Of a DNA stretch of 15,404 bases, positions 6,440-13,698 are shown piece by piece. Under the pieces are notes generated by a model. The model searched no databases. It was not told where the DNA came from and saw only the letters and a program-made list of their open reading frames with translations. Source of the stretch: Erythrobacter sp. UBA3075. Its GTDB lineage: Bacteria > Pseudomonadota > Alphaproteobacteria > Sphingomonadales > Sphingomonadaceae. A program made the position numbers and the translations under genes. The stretch's first letter is position 1. Each line of letters begins with the position of its first letter. The stretch is taken from assembly GCA_002367375.1 (NCBI GenBank), contig DFBR01000230.1:1-15404 (forward strand), in the 5' to 3' direction.

Positions 6440-9093
6440 TTTATCTCCAGTTCTTGATCAAAATGGGCGTGCCATTGCTCCGCTATGCCCTGCCTCGCTT
6501 CGACCAGCGATTGCAACAGGTCCGAATAGCTGGGGTGACCGCAAGCCTTGGCCAAGACATCGCGCGCCGCCTCTGACGGTTCGCTACCATCAGGGGCGAA
6601 CAATCGTTCAGCAACGAGGAAGCGGGTGAGCGTGAGGTGCCGCTCGACATGCTCGGGCGGCAAAAGCCCCGCATCAGCGAGCTGCGCAATGGCTTTCTCC
6701 AGCGCCGGATCAAGCGCAATGCCTTCGCGCAATTGCAGATAGTGGATCAGAAATTCGGAATCGACCAGCCCGCCGCGCAGCAGCTTTACGTCGAGCGGAC
6801 CCTGCGGCTTCTTGGCCGCGAGCACATCGGCACGCATTTTCAGCACATCCGCGTGCAGCTTGTCGGGATCGCGTTTCTGGCACAGCACGTCCCGCACAAT
6901 ACTCGCCAGCTTCGCCCTGGCCTGCACAGAGCCAAACAGCGGACGCGCGCGGGCCAGTGCCATATGCTCCCACGTCCAGGCATTTCCGCGCTGATAGCGT
7001 TCAAATGCTTCGAAACTTACTGCGAGGGGTCCCTGCTTGCCTTGCGGGCGCAGCCGTGTGTCGATTTCATACAGCGCGCCTTCGGCAGTCGGCACGCTGA
7101 GCGCCGCCGACACCCGTGTCGCCAGACGGTTGAAATACAGAGTGGGGGAAAGCGGGCGCGGCCCGTCCGATTCCCCGCCAATCGCACCGGTGAACAGGTA
7201 GACAATGTCGAGGTCGGACGCATGGGTCAGCGCCCCGCCACCGAGCCGCCCGAGCCCCAGCACAACGAGTTCCTCGTCACCCATCACCCCGTGTTTCTGA
7301 CGAAATTCGCGCGTTGCAATCCCGGCGCCCGTGGCCACGGCGGCTTCCGCGACGCGGCATAGCCCCTCGGCGATGTCGAGCGGATCCTGCCGACATTCAA
7401 TCATCTGCACGCCAAGCGAAAACCGCTCTTCGCCGACGACTTGCCGCAGCCGGTCAAGCTGCGCCTCGTAATCGCGGTCCTCGCTTTGGGCCATGCGGGC
7501 AATCAGCTCGGGAATATCTCCGGGCAGGTCGAGCGCAGCAGTGTCGATCAGCGGATCGAGCAATTCAGGCTTGCGCGCCAGCTCATCCGCCAAGGGCTGG
7601 GCCAGCGTCAACACGCGCAAAACGCGTTCGAGCAGGCCGGGGCGCTCCTCGAACAGGCGGAACAGATTGATGGCACTCGGCAAGCGGGAGAGAAATGTCT
7701 CCCACCGCGCCAGCGCTTTGTCGCTATCCGGCGCATCGGACAGCGCCTGCAACAGATCGGGGCTGATCGCGCCAAATGCCTTGCGCGCTTCGGTCGAGCG
7801 CAAGGCGCGGATCGTGCCGCGCCAATGCTCCACCCGCCCATCGAACCGTTCGCGGAAGCTGTCAGGCACATCGACCTGCACCGGCGCGCTGTCATCCTCG
7901 CCGAGAAGGTCGTCATAGCGCGCCGCCACCGCGCCGCAGACATCGTGCAATTCCGCAATCAACGCCGCGCCGCCGGTCAGCCCTTCAAGCTGAGCGACAT
8001 TGTCGATTGCCTCTATGCTGGCGGGCAATTCATGCGTCTGCCGGTCTCCCACCATTTGCAGCCGGTGTTCGATCACCCGCAACCGATCATAGCTTTCGCC
8101 CAGCACGCGGGCATCCTCTGCCGCGATCACCTCAGCCTCGGCCAGCGCATCAAGCGCATCGCGCGTGCCGCGGCAGCGCAATTCCGGATTGCGCCCACCA
8201 TAGATCAGCTGATGCGTCTGGGCGTAGAATTCCACCTCCCGAATGCCGCCGCGCCCCTTCTTCACATCGAAGCCCGGTCCCGGCTCCAGCGGGCCCTTAT
8301 ACGCCGAGCGAATACGCGCGGTGAGGCGGCGAATTTCCTCGATAGCGGTGAAATCAAGGCTCCTGCGCCAGACGAAGGGGCGGATATCATCGAGGAACGC
8401 CTCACCCGCCGCAATATCGCCCGATGCTGCACGGGCGCGGATATAGGCAGCGCGCTCCCACGCCAGCGCAGAGCTTTCATAATGCGAGATTGCGCCGCCC
8501 ACCGGAATAGCGAGCGGACTGACTTCGCTCGCCGGACGCAGCCGCAGATCGACCCGCAGGACATAGCCTTCGCCGGTTGGTTTGGAGAGCATCTCCACCA
8601 CTTGCCGGGCATAACGCTGCGCCGCTTCTCCTGGCTCATCCCGCTCACGCCGCGCCAATCGTTCGGGATCGAACAGCAGGATCGGGTCAATGTCGGAGGA
8701 ATAGTTGAGCTCGCCCGCACCTTGTTTGCCCAAAGCGAGACCAAAAAAGCCACTTGTGCCGCCTTCAGGAACGCGGCGACGGACCGATGCCAGCATGGCA
8801 GCATCAAGCGCCCGGTCGGCGAACGCGCTCAGCTCTTTCATGACCAGCGCCAGCGGGAAGGCGCCCGCCAGATCGCCCACGCCCAGCACAAGCGCGAGCG
8901 ACAGGCGCTCGCGCCGCAACGCCAGCCCGGTATCATCAATGCCTGCGCCATCCGCCTTGGCCGCCGCCAGCGCATCGTCACCGCGCCCTTCGGCCAGCAT
9001 CGCCGCGATCTCAGGCCGCCGATCCAGCGCTAGGGACAGAAACGGCGAATGCGCCCGCGCGCGCTCCAAAGCTGATGACCAGTCGGGTGACAT
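6436..9093 (-). CDS. glnE: Bifunctional glutamine synthetase adenylyltransferase/deadenylylase
   Basis: Adds and removes AMP on glutamine synthetase in response to PII protein and glutamine, tuning nitrogen assimilation. The 885-aa product has two nucleotidyltransferase domains. The N-terminal deadenylylase domain shows G-E-L-N-Y-S-S-D-I-D with metal ligands D134 and D136. The C-terminal adenylylase domain shows GLGRLGGGALTHASDLDIVY with D627 and D629. Between them are the GlnE segments KKGRGGIREVEFYAQTHQL and DLRLRP. The length is slightly below the E. coli protein (946 aa), mostly through a short N-terminus. The ATG at 9093 begins MSPDWSSALERA and has GGAG 9 nt upstream; the frame stays open further upstream but that part looks non-coding. 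It is first in the glnE-bcp-DUF455 unit and divergent from the M28 peptidase gene. Confidence 0.96.
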   Translation of the reverse strand: MSPDWSSALERARAHSPFLSLALDRRPEIAAMLAEGRGDDALAAAKADGAGIDDTGLALRRERLSLALVLGVGDLAGAFPLALVMKELSAFADRALDAAMLASVRRRVPEGGTSGFFGLALGKQGAGELNYSSDIDPILLFDPERLARRERDEPGEAAQRYARQVVEMLSKPTGEGYVLRVDLRLRPASEVSPLAIPVGGAISHYESSALAWERAAYIRARAASGDIAAGEAFLDDIRPFVWRRSLDFTAIEEIRRLTARIRSAYKGPLEPGPGFDVKKGRGGIREVEFYAQTHQLIYGGRNPELRCRGTRDALDALAEAEVIAAEDARVLGESYDRLRVIEHRLQMVGDRQTHELPASIEAIDNVAQLEGLTGGAALIAELHDVCGAVAARYDDLLGEDDSAPVQVDVPDSFRERFDGRVEHWRGTIRALRSTEARKAFGAISPDLLQALSDAPDSDKALARWETFLSRLPSAINLFRLFEERPGLLERVLRVLTLAQPLADELARKPELLDPLIDTAALDLPGDIPELIARMAQSEDRDYEAQLDRLRQVVGEERFSLGVQMIECRQDPLDIAEGLCRVAEAAVATGAGIATREFRQKHGVMGDEELVVLGLGRLGGGALTHASDLDIVYLFTGAIGGESDGPRPLSPTLYFNRLATRVSAALSVPTAEGALYEIDTRLRPQGKQGPLAVSFEAFERYQRGNAWTWEHMALARARPLFGSVQARAKLASIVRDVLCQKRDPDKLHADVLKMRADVLAAKKPQGPLDVKLLRGGLVDSEFLIHYLQLREGIALDPALEKAIAQLADAGLLPPEHVERHLTLTRFLVAERLFAPDGSEPSEAARDVLAKACGHPSYSDLLQSLVEARQGIAEQWHAHFDQELEIK

Positions 9094-9202
9094 ACATATT
9101 GCTCCTGCCCGCAGGCCGCGCGCCTCGCAAGTGCGCTTGTGTCGCGCCGCGCGTGGTGCCACATGATGCGCAACGCCATTCGTCTTGTTGGGGACGCCAT
9201 TC

Positions 9203-10846
9203 ATGCTCCGTTTTCTTACCCCCGTCGCACTCCTCACACTCGCTGCCTGCACTACCGAAGTGCAGGAGACCGAACCGCAGATCTCGCTCGAAACCATGCA
9301 GGAGGTCACGCGCACGCTCTCTTCCGATGCGTTCGAGGGACGCGAACCGGGCACGCCCGGCGGGCAGCGCACGGTCGAATATCTGATCGAGCAGTTCGAA
9401 GCCGCTGGCTTGCAGCCGGGCAATGCAGGCAGCTGGCTGCAGGAAGTGCCGCTGATCGAAATTACCGCGAGCAATTTCGCGCCGCTGACAGTCGGCGATC
9501 TGCAATTCGAGCATGGCAGCGAATGGGTCGGCGTCAGCTATCCGCAGGTCGAGCGCACCGAAATCACCGATAGCGAGCTGGTCTTCGTCGGCTACGGCGT
9601 CAACGCGCCGGAACGCGGTTGGAACGATTACGAAGGCCTCGACATGGAGGGCAAGACCGCGCTCATCCTGGTCAACGACCCGGATTATACCGAGGAAGGG
9701 CTGGAAGGCCCGTTTAACGGGCGCGCGATGACCTATTACGGGCGCTGGCGCTACAAGTTCGAAGAAGCCGCACGGCAGGGTGCAACGGCGGCGATTGTCA
9801 TTCATGAAGATTTCGCCGCCAGCTATGGCTGGAACGTCGTCGAAGGCGGGTGGACCGGCGCGCAGGCCTATGCCGACACCGGCGATGGCGGCATGAACAA
9901 CACGGCGATGAATGGCTGGATGACGATGGCAGCGGCAGAGCGGGTTATGGCCGCCGAAGGGTTGGACCTTGCCGAGCTGATCGAAGCTGCCAGCCAGCCC
10001 GGTTTTGCGGCGGTGCCTTTGTCGCAGACCGTTTCGACCAGTTTCGACAATTCGATCCGCCGCTTCACCTCGAACAATGTCATCGGCGTATTGCCGGGCA
10101 ATCAGGCGCCGACCGAATATGTGCTGCACACGGCGCATTGGGACCATCTGGGTCGCTGCGGCGCGGAAGGTGATGAGGATCAGATTTGCAATGGCGCGGT
10201 CGACAATGCGACCGGTGCCGCTGCGCTGGTCACACTCGCCGCAGCCCATGCTGAAGCCGGGCCGACTGCGCGCACACAGGTTTTCCTTGCGGTAACAGCG
10301 GAAGAATCGGGCCTGCTCGGCTCTGAATATTACGGCGCGAACCCGGTCTTCCCGCTCGACCGCACGGTGGGCGGCGTGAATATCGACGCGCTTTATGTGC
10401 TCGGCGAAGCGCAGGATGTAACCGTGATCGGTGGCGGCAAGAGCGAGTTGGATGGCTATCTGGCCGATGCGCTGGAAGCACAGGGCCGCACCGCTACCCC
10501 CGATGCCGCTCCGCAGGCCGGACGCTATTACCGCTCGGACCATTTCAGCCTCGCCAAGCGCGGCGTGCCGATGTTCTATGTGAAGTCGGGCCAGACTTTG
10601 GCAGAGGGCGGCGCTGAGGCCGGTGAAGCGGCCTATCAGGATTACAACACCAATCACTATCACGCGGCCAGCGATGAATATTCGGAAGACTGGGACTGGG
10701 GCGGCGTGATGCAGGATTTGAACCTCTATTTCCGCCTCGCGCGCGCTGTGGGTGATGGCGGCGAATGGCCCAATTGGAACGAAGGCGACGAGTTTCGCGC
10801 CATTCGGGACGAAAGCTGCGCCTCGGATGACAACGCAGGCTGCTGA
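9203..10846 (+). CDS. M28 family metallopeptidase, lipoprotein, with inserted PA-like domain
   Basis: Zinc aminopeptidase-type enzyme (547 aa) predicted to be an envelope lipoprotein: hydrophobic residues 3-14, then the lipobox L-A-A-C with Cys16. Residues 120-280 look like a protease-associated insertion (ELVFVGYGVNAPERGWNDY; ALILVNDPD). The catalytic domain follows from about 290 with di-zinc ligands H312 (AHWDHLG), D334 (GAVDNATG), the E367-E368 pair (TAEESGLLGSEYY), D395 (NIDAL) and H447 (SDHFSLAKRGVP). All expected ligands are present, so it should be active. Two N-terminal Met are possible; 9203 is chosen because it starts the signal sequence directly and has GGGGA upstream. Its 3' end overlaps the agmatine deiminase gene by 20 bp. 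The substrate is unknown; peptide scavenging is likely. Confidence 0.94.
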   Translation: MLRFLTPVALLTLAACTTEVQETEPQISLETMQEVTRTLSSDAFEGREPGTPGGQRTVEYLIEQFEAAGLQPGNAGSWLQEVPLIEITASNFAPLTVGDLQFEHGSEWVGVSYPQVERTEITDSELVFVGYGVNAPERGWNDYEGLDMEGKTALILVNDPDYTEEGLEGPFNGRAMTYYGRWRYKFEEAARQGATAAIVIHEDFAASYGWNVVEGGWTGAQAYADTGDGGMNNTAMNGWMTMAAAERVMAAEGLDLAELIEAASQPGFAAVPLSQTVSTSFDNSIRRFTSNNVIGVLPGNQAPTEYVLHTAHWDHLGRCGAEGDEDQICNGAVDNATGAAALVTLAAAHAEAGPTARTQVFLAVTAEESGLLGSEYYGANPVFPLDRTVGGVNIDALYVLGEAQDVTVIGGGKSELDGYLADALEAQGRTATPDAAPQAGRYYRSDHFSLAKRGVPMFYVKSGQTLAEGGAEAGEAAYQDYNTNHYHAASDEYSEDWDWGGVMQDLNLYFRLARAVGDGGEWPNWNEGDEFRAIRDESCASDDNAGC

Positions 10847-11849
10847 CACCGTGAGTTTCCGCATGCCCGCTGAATGGGCAAAGCAGGACTGGATATGGAT
10901 CGGCTTTCCGGCGCACGCTGATTTGTGGGAAGACGATCTCGCCCCCGCGCAGGCGCAGATGGCCGCATTCGCCAATGCTGTGGCCGAGACGGGCCAACAG
11001 GTGCGGTTGGTGGTGCGCGATGATGCGGCGGAGGCTGCGGCGCGCGCACTTGTATCTGGCGCGGTGCAGATCGAGCAGCACACCTATGGCGACATATGGC
11101 TGCGCGATACCGGGCCTCTGACGCTGCTCGGCCCCGATGGCGCTCGCCGCGCACAGGGCTTTGGCTTCAATGGCTGGGGCGGGAAATATCTGCTGGAAGG
11201 TGATCAGGAGACGGGGCCGTCGCTCGCGGCGGCAGGAGGCTTGCCCTATGCGCGAGCGGACTGGATTCTCGAAGGCGGCGCTATCGAGAGCGACGGCCAC
11301 GGCTTGGTGGTGACGACCGAGCAGTGCCTGCTCAATCCCAATCGCAATCCCTTACTTTCGCGCGCGGACATCGCAGCGAACCTCCGGCGCGATCTCGGCT
11401 TCGAGCGCATCTTGTGGCTGGGTGATGGCCTGAAGGGCGACCATACCGATGGCCATGTCGACAATCTTGCACGGATGATAGCGCCCGGCACCATTGCGAT
11501 CCCGCGCGCCAGCGGCACGGACGATCCCAATGCTGCGGTCTATGCCGATGCCCGCGCCCGCGCTGCCGGTTTCGGCATGAGCGTGCGCGATGTGCCTTCG
11601 CCCGGCCTCATTGGCGAGGCTGATGACGTTGAGCCCGCCAGCTATATGAATTTCGTCATCTGCAACGATGTAGTCGTGGTGCCGACCTATGGCTCCCCGC
11701 ACGACGCTGACGCCGTGACCGAAATTGGCGCTTTGTTCCCGGAGCGCACCGCTGTGGGTCTCCCCGCCAATGCCGTGCTGACCGGCGGCGGCAGCTTCCA
11801 CTGCGCCAGCCAACACGTGCCCGCAGCTCCACAGGAAAGCGCATTTTAA
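10827..11849 (+). CDS. aguA: Agmatine deiminase
   Basis: Hydrolyses agmatine to N-carbamoylputrescine and ammonia in the arginine decarboxylase route to putrescine; cytoplasmic. The 340-aa product shows the pentein-fold signatures: W-L-R-D-T-G-P at 91-97, GFNGWGGK at 113-120, LEGGAIESDG at 148-157, the catalytic H206 in GDHTDGHVDN, and the nucleophile C326 in TGGGSFHCASQH. The start is uncertain: ATG 10827 overlaps the M28 gene by 20 bp, while GTG 10851 or ATG 10863 would begin at or near the conserved FRMPAEW; none has a strong ribosome binding site. The overlap suggests co-translation with the M28 gene. N-carbamoylputrescine amidase (aguB) is not in this window, so the pathway partner must be elsewhere. 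Confidence 0.94.
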   Translation: MTTQAADTVSFRMPAEWAKQDWIWIGFPAHADLWEDDLAPAQAQMAAFANAVAETGQQVRLVVRDDAAEAAARALVSGAVQIEQHTYGDIWLRDTGPLTLLGPDGARRAQGFGFNGWGGKYLLEGDQETGPSLAAAGGLPYARADWILEGGAIESDGHGLVVTTEQCLLNPNRNPLLSRADIAANLRRDLGFERILWLGDGLKGDHTDGHVDNLARMIAPGTIAIPRASGTDDPNAAVYADARARAAGFGMSVRDVPSPGLIGEADDVEPASYMNFVICNDVVVVPTYGSPHDADAVTEIGALFPERTAVGLPANAVLTGGGSFHCASQHVPAAPQESAF

Positions 11850-11860
11850 CCTTTCGTTAG
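11846..11860. promoter_or_regulatory. CtrA-like binding site
   Basis: The sequence TTAA-N7-TTAG (TTAACCTTTCGTTAG) matches the alphaproteobacterial CtrA consensus TTAA-N7-TTAA at 7 of 8 positions, with the common CC after the first half-site. It overlaps the aguA stop codon and lies 25 bp before the ATG of the 40-codon gene. It is called from one visual match, so chance is possible. Confidence 0.4.
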
Positions 11861-11884
11861 GGATTAGGGCCGATAGTTCACGAC

Positions 11885-12007
11885 ATGGCCCGTGCAATAG
11901 CCCTCACCAAGACAATCACCCCCCAGATGCGCGAATCTGTACGCATCATGATTGTCACTTCATGCGGTGTCGCGCTGATTGCTGCGGGCCAGTTTCTGCC
12001 TCTCTAG
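11885..12007 (+). CDS. 40-aa predicted membrane microprotein
   Basis: A short frame beginning ATG GCC CGT and ending TAG. The peptide has a polar, positively charged start (MARAIALTKTITPQMRESVR) and one hydrophobic segment from about 21 to 40 (IMIVTSCGVALIAAGQFLPL), which suggests a single transmembrane helix at the C-terminus. It has no domain I can name. Support for coding: a clean amphipathic-to-hydrophobic layout, a start 35 bp after aguA, a CtrA-like box just upstream, and a stop that meets the opposing gene end exactly within one CTAG (plus TAG 12005-12007, minus TAG 12006-12004). Against: the ribosome binding site is weak (TTAGGG is far upstream). It could be co-transcribed with aguA. 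Confidence 0.55.
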   Translation: MARAIALTKTITPQMRESVRIMIVTSCGVALIAAGQFLPL

Positions 12008-12315
12008 GCAATCAGCTTCCACAAAGCCCCGATAGCCGCGCTGCCCAGCACAATGGCTGTGGCGACCTGCCATTGCGTCTTGCTGACGCGGCCAAAGGCG
12101 CGGTGGCCGAACCAGTCCCCGAATAGCACGGCGGGGAACAGCAGCAGCGCCAGTTCCACCTCTTCCCAGCCGCCAACGCCTCGCCAAAGGAATACGGCGG
12201 CTGAAAGCGGGGTCAGAACGAGAAAGATTGCCATCATGCTCGCCCGCGCTGCGGCTGGCTCCAAGCGCCCGCGCAGGTAGAAGGGAGCCATGCCCGGCCC
12301 CGGGCGCGAAACCAA
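12004..12315 (-). pseudogene. Fragment of a TauE/SafE-type permease (C-terminal half)
   Basis: About 100 codons resemble the last third of a TauE/SafE-family membrane permease (full length about 250 aa). EPAAARASMMAIFLVL matches the family's R-A-s/t segment leading into a helix; two more hydrophobic helices follow, with the linker GDWFGHRAFGRVSKTQWQ matching G-x-x-x-G-x-R-x-F-x-R-v-x-x-x-x-F/W. The first half of the protein is missing. The frame is closed by TGA just upstream of the TTG at 12315, and readable sequence (LQQLVRAIPDGGMIFGF) continues in another frame to about 12424, overlapping the COQ4-like gene. This looks like a deletion remnant plus frameshift rather than a working transporter. 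A short standalone membrane protein from ATG 12291 cannot be excluded. Confidence 0.55.
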
Positions 12316-12329
12316 AGATCATCCCGCCA

Positions 12330-12716
12330 TCAGGAATTGCGCGCACTAGCTGCTGGAGCCGCCCTGCTCCGCTGCCCTGCACGAAATGCCGCAACAATTG
12401 CGCGCGGTCCCGCCACCAGCCCAAGAACCATTAGCAGCAGGCAAAGCAGCCGCGCCCAGATGGAGGTGTAGCAACGCGCACCAAGCTCCCAGCTTGCCAA
12501 TCGACACTCCTCTGCGGCGGAAAATCCATAGCCGGTGGTAAGGTGATTGCTATCGTGAAGGTCGAGCGCCTCGCGCCGCCAACGAAAATTGGGCAGTGGC
12601 AGGGTGAAGTCACCCAGCGTGGCCAGCCAGATCGGCTCGCTTCCATCGTCAAGTCGGCGCGAGGCTCTGGCACGCATCCGGGCAATCCTTGCACTGGTCG
12701 CGCCATCAGGCTTCAT
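12330..12716 (-). CDS. COQ4-like protein, short
   Basis: A 128-aa protein containing H54-D55-S-N-H58-x11-E70 (HDSNHLTTGYGFSAAEE), which fits exactly the HDxxH-x11-E metal-binding motif of the ubiquinone-biosynthesis protein COQ4. PLPNFRWRREAL before it and ASWELGAR after it fit bacterial COQ4-like proteins as I remember them. A hydrophobic segment lies at 88-102. The C-terminus A-G-Q-R-S-R then runs into a low-complexity Ala/Ser/Arg tail that lacks the usual L-Y continuation and may be out of frame, so the gene may be truncated. The ATG at 12716 has GGAGG 7 nt upstream and overlaps the end of the desaturase gene by 11 bp, so the two are coupled. Whether it acts on ubiquinone is unknown; its neighbours point to lipid chemistry. 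Confidence 0.6.
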   Translation of the reverse strand: MKPDGATSARIARMRARASRRLDDGSEPIWLATLGDFTLPLPNFRWRREALDLHDSNHLTTGYGFSAAEECRLASWELGARCYTSIWARLLCLLLMVLGLVAGPRAIVAAFRAGQRSRAAPAASARNS

Positions 12717-13698
12717 CCTTTGGCCTCCATGGCGATATTTCCGCCTGTCCGGGCGATGCAATGGTGAGTGCACGCGCTGTCACTGGCGAAATTCCCGGGC
12801 GCGGCGGCAGATTTTTCGGCAACTTGATGTCATGGGCAAGACCCAGCTTTTCCAGCAGCAGGATAAATTGAAAACCGAGATCGATTTGTCCGGGATAGAG
12901 CCCGTGCGCTGCCGAACGCGGGAAGGCGTGATGATTGCAATGCCAGCTTTCGCCCATGGTCGGGATCGCCATGATCGGGACGTTGTGCGCCTGCAGCGCC
13001 GCCCCATCGAGATGCCAGTCCTGCGGGCCGCGACTGTGCGCGAAATAGCTGATGAACCAGTGCATGGTGACGCAGGCCGCAACGCGCACGATGACGCCCC
13101 ACACTACCCACGGCCAACCGCCCAGCAGATACAGCACGATCGCAAGCGGCAGCTGATGCGCCATCCATGTCTTTTGCAGAAAGCGATAGAACGGATCACC
13201 CGCAATCTCCGGCCCCGGATCGAACCCGGGTGGCTTATCGAGGATCAGCTTGAAATTGAGGTAGTAGAACCCTTCCAAAAATAGCGGCTTGCCGTGCCGC
13301 AAAAACCAGTGGCAATTTTCTTCACGCTGGGCCCAGTCACGGCTGTCGTGCAGGCCGATGGTCCAGATCGGCCCGCCCATACCCACCAGCGTTCCGAAGT
13401 AGACGAGCGTGCGCTCCAGCCATTTCGGGCATTCAAAGCTGCGATGGATCAGCCGCCGGTGGAAGCCAACCGAATGGCCCGCACATAGGGTTACCGCGCT
13501 CAAGCCAAGAAACACGGCCAAAGCGCTCCAACTGAAGAACAGCGGGCCAAGCACGAGAGCGCCGATGATCATACCGCTGTTCCAGATCGAGCGGGCCGGA
13601 TCCCACACGACCCGCCCCTTGTCAGGGCTGGCCTGATCGAGATTGGTCAGGGAATTGACCTTGAACGCCTCGCTCCCGGTTTGCAGGGCCCTGCCCAT
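12706..13698 (-). CDS. Membrane fatty-acid desaturase family protein
   Basis: Di-iron integral membrane oxygenase family; the best guess is acyl chain desaturation (delta-9 type), with the exact substrate unknown. The 330-aa length is typical. Histidine box 1 is H80-R-R-L-I-H85 (GFHRRLIHRSF) and box 3 is H253-C-N-H256-H257 (SWHCNHHAFP). The position of box 2 holds H117-D-S-R-D-W-A-Q instead of the usual HRxHH, so one set of ligands is atypical; other His at 130, 213 and 221 may contribute. Hydrophobic segments lie at about 41-72, 97-115, 182-210 and 275-285. The ATG at 13698 directly follows the TGA of the upstream gene, with GAGGAG 9 nt before it. It is part of a tight three-gene unit. Confidence 0.87.
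   Translation of the reverse strand: MGRALQTGSEAFKVNSLTNLDQASPDKGRVVWDPARSIWNSGMIIGALVLGPLFFSWSALAVFLGLSAVTLCAGHSVGFHRRLIHRSFECPKWLERTLVYFGTLVGMGGPIWTIGLHDSRDWAQREENCHWFLRHGKPLFLEGFYYLNFKLILDKPPGFDPGPEIAGDPFYRFLQKTWMAHQLPLAIVLYLLGGWPWVVWGVIVRVAACVTMHWFISYFAHSRGPQDWHLDGAALQAHNVPIMAIPTMGESWHCNHHAFPRSAAHGLYPGQIDLGFQFILLLEKLGLAHDIKLPKNLPPRPGISPVTARALTIASPGQAEISPWRPKDEA

Noticed and set aside
7441..9033. 530-codon plus-strand open frame opposite glnE
   Set aside because: It is long only because of GC-rich codon bias on the opposite strand. Its translation has no recognisable domain, whereas the glnE motifs are intact.
9127..9145. CAAGTGCGCTTG near-palindrome between glnE and the M28 gene
   Set aside because: It is imperfect and short in a GC-rich spacer; nothing links it to a known regulator.
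9094..9474. N-terminal extension of glnE
   Set aside because: The frame is open, but the residues are Cys/Ser-rich and lie opposite the M28 start; the ATG at 9093 has a ribosome binding site and a normal GlnE beginning.
9011..11083. 690-codon minus-strand open frame opposite the M28 peptidase and aguA
   Set aside because: The plus strand carries complete M28 and agmatine deiminase signatures; the minus frame is a low-complexity shadow.
11857..11869. TTAGGGATTAGGG tandem repeat
   Set aside because: Two copies only, partly overlapping the CtrA-like box; too short to call a repeat element.
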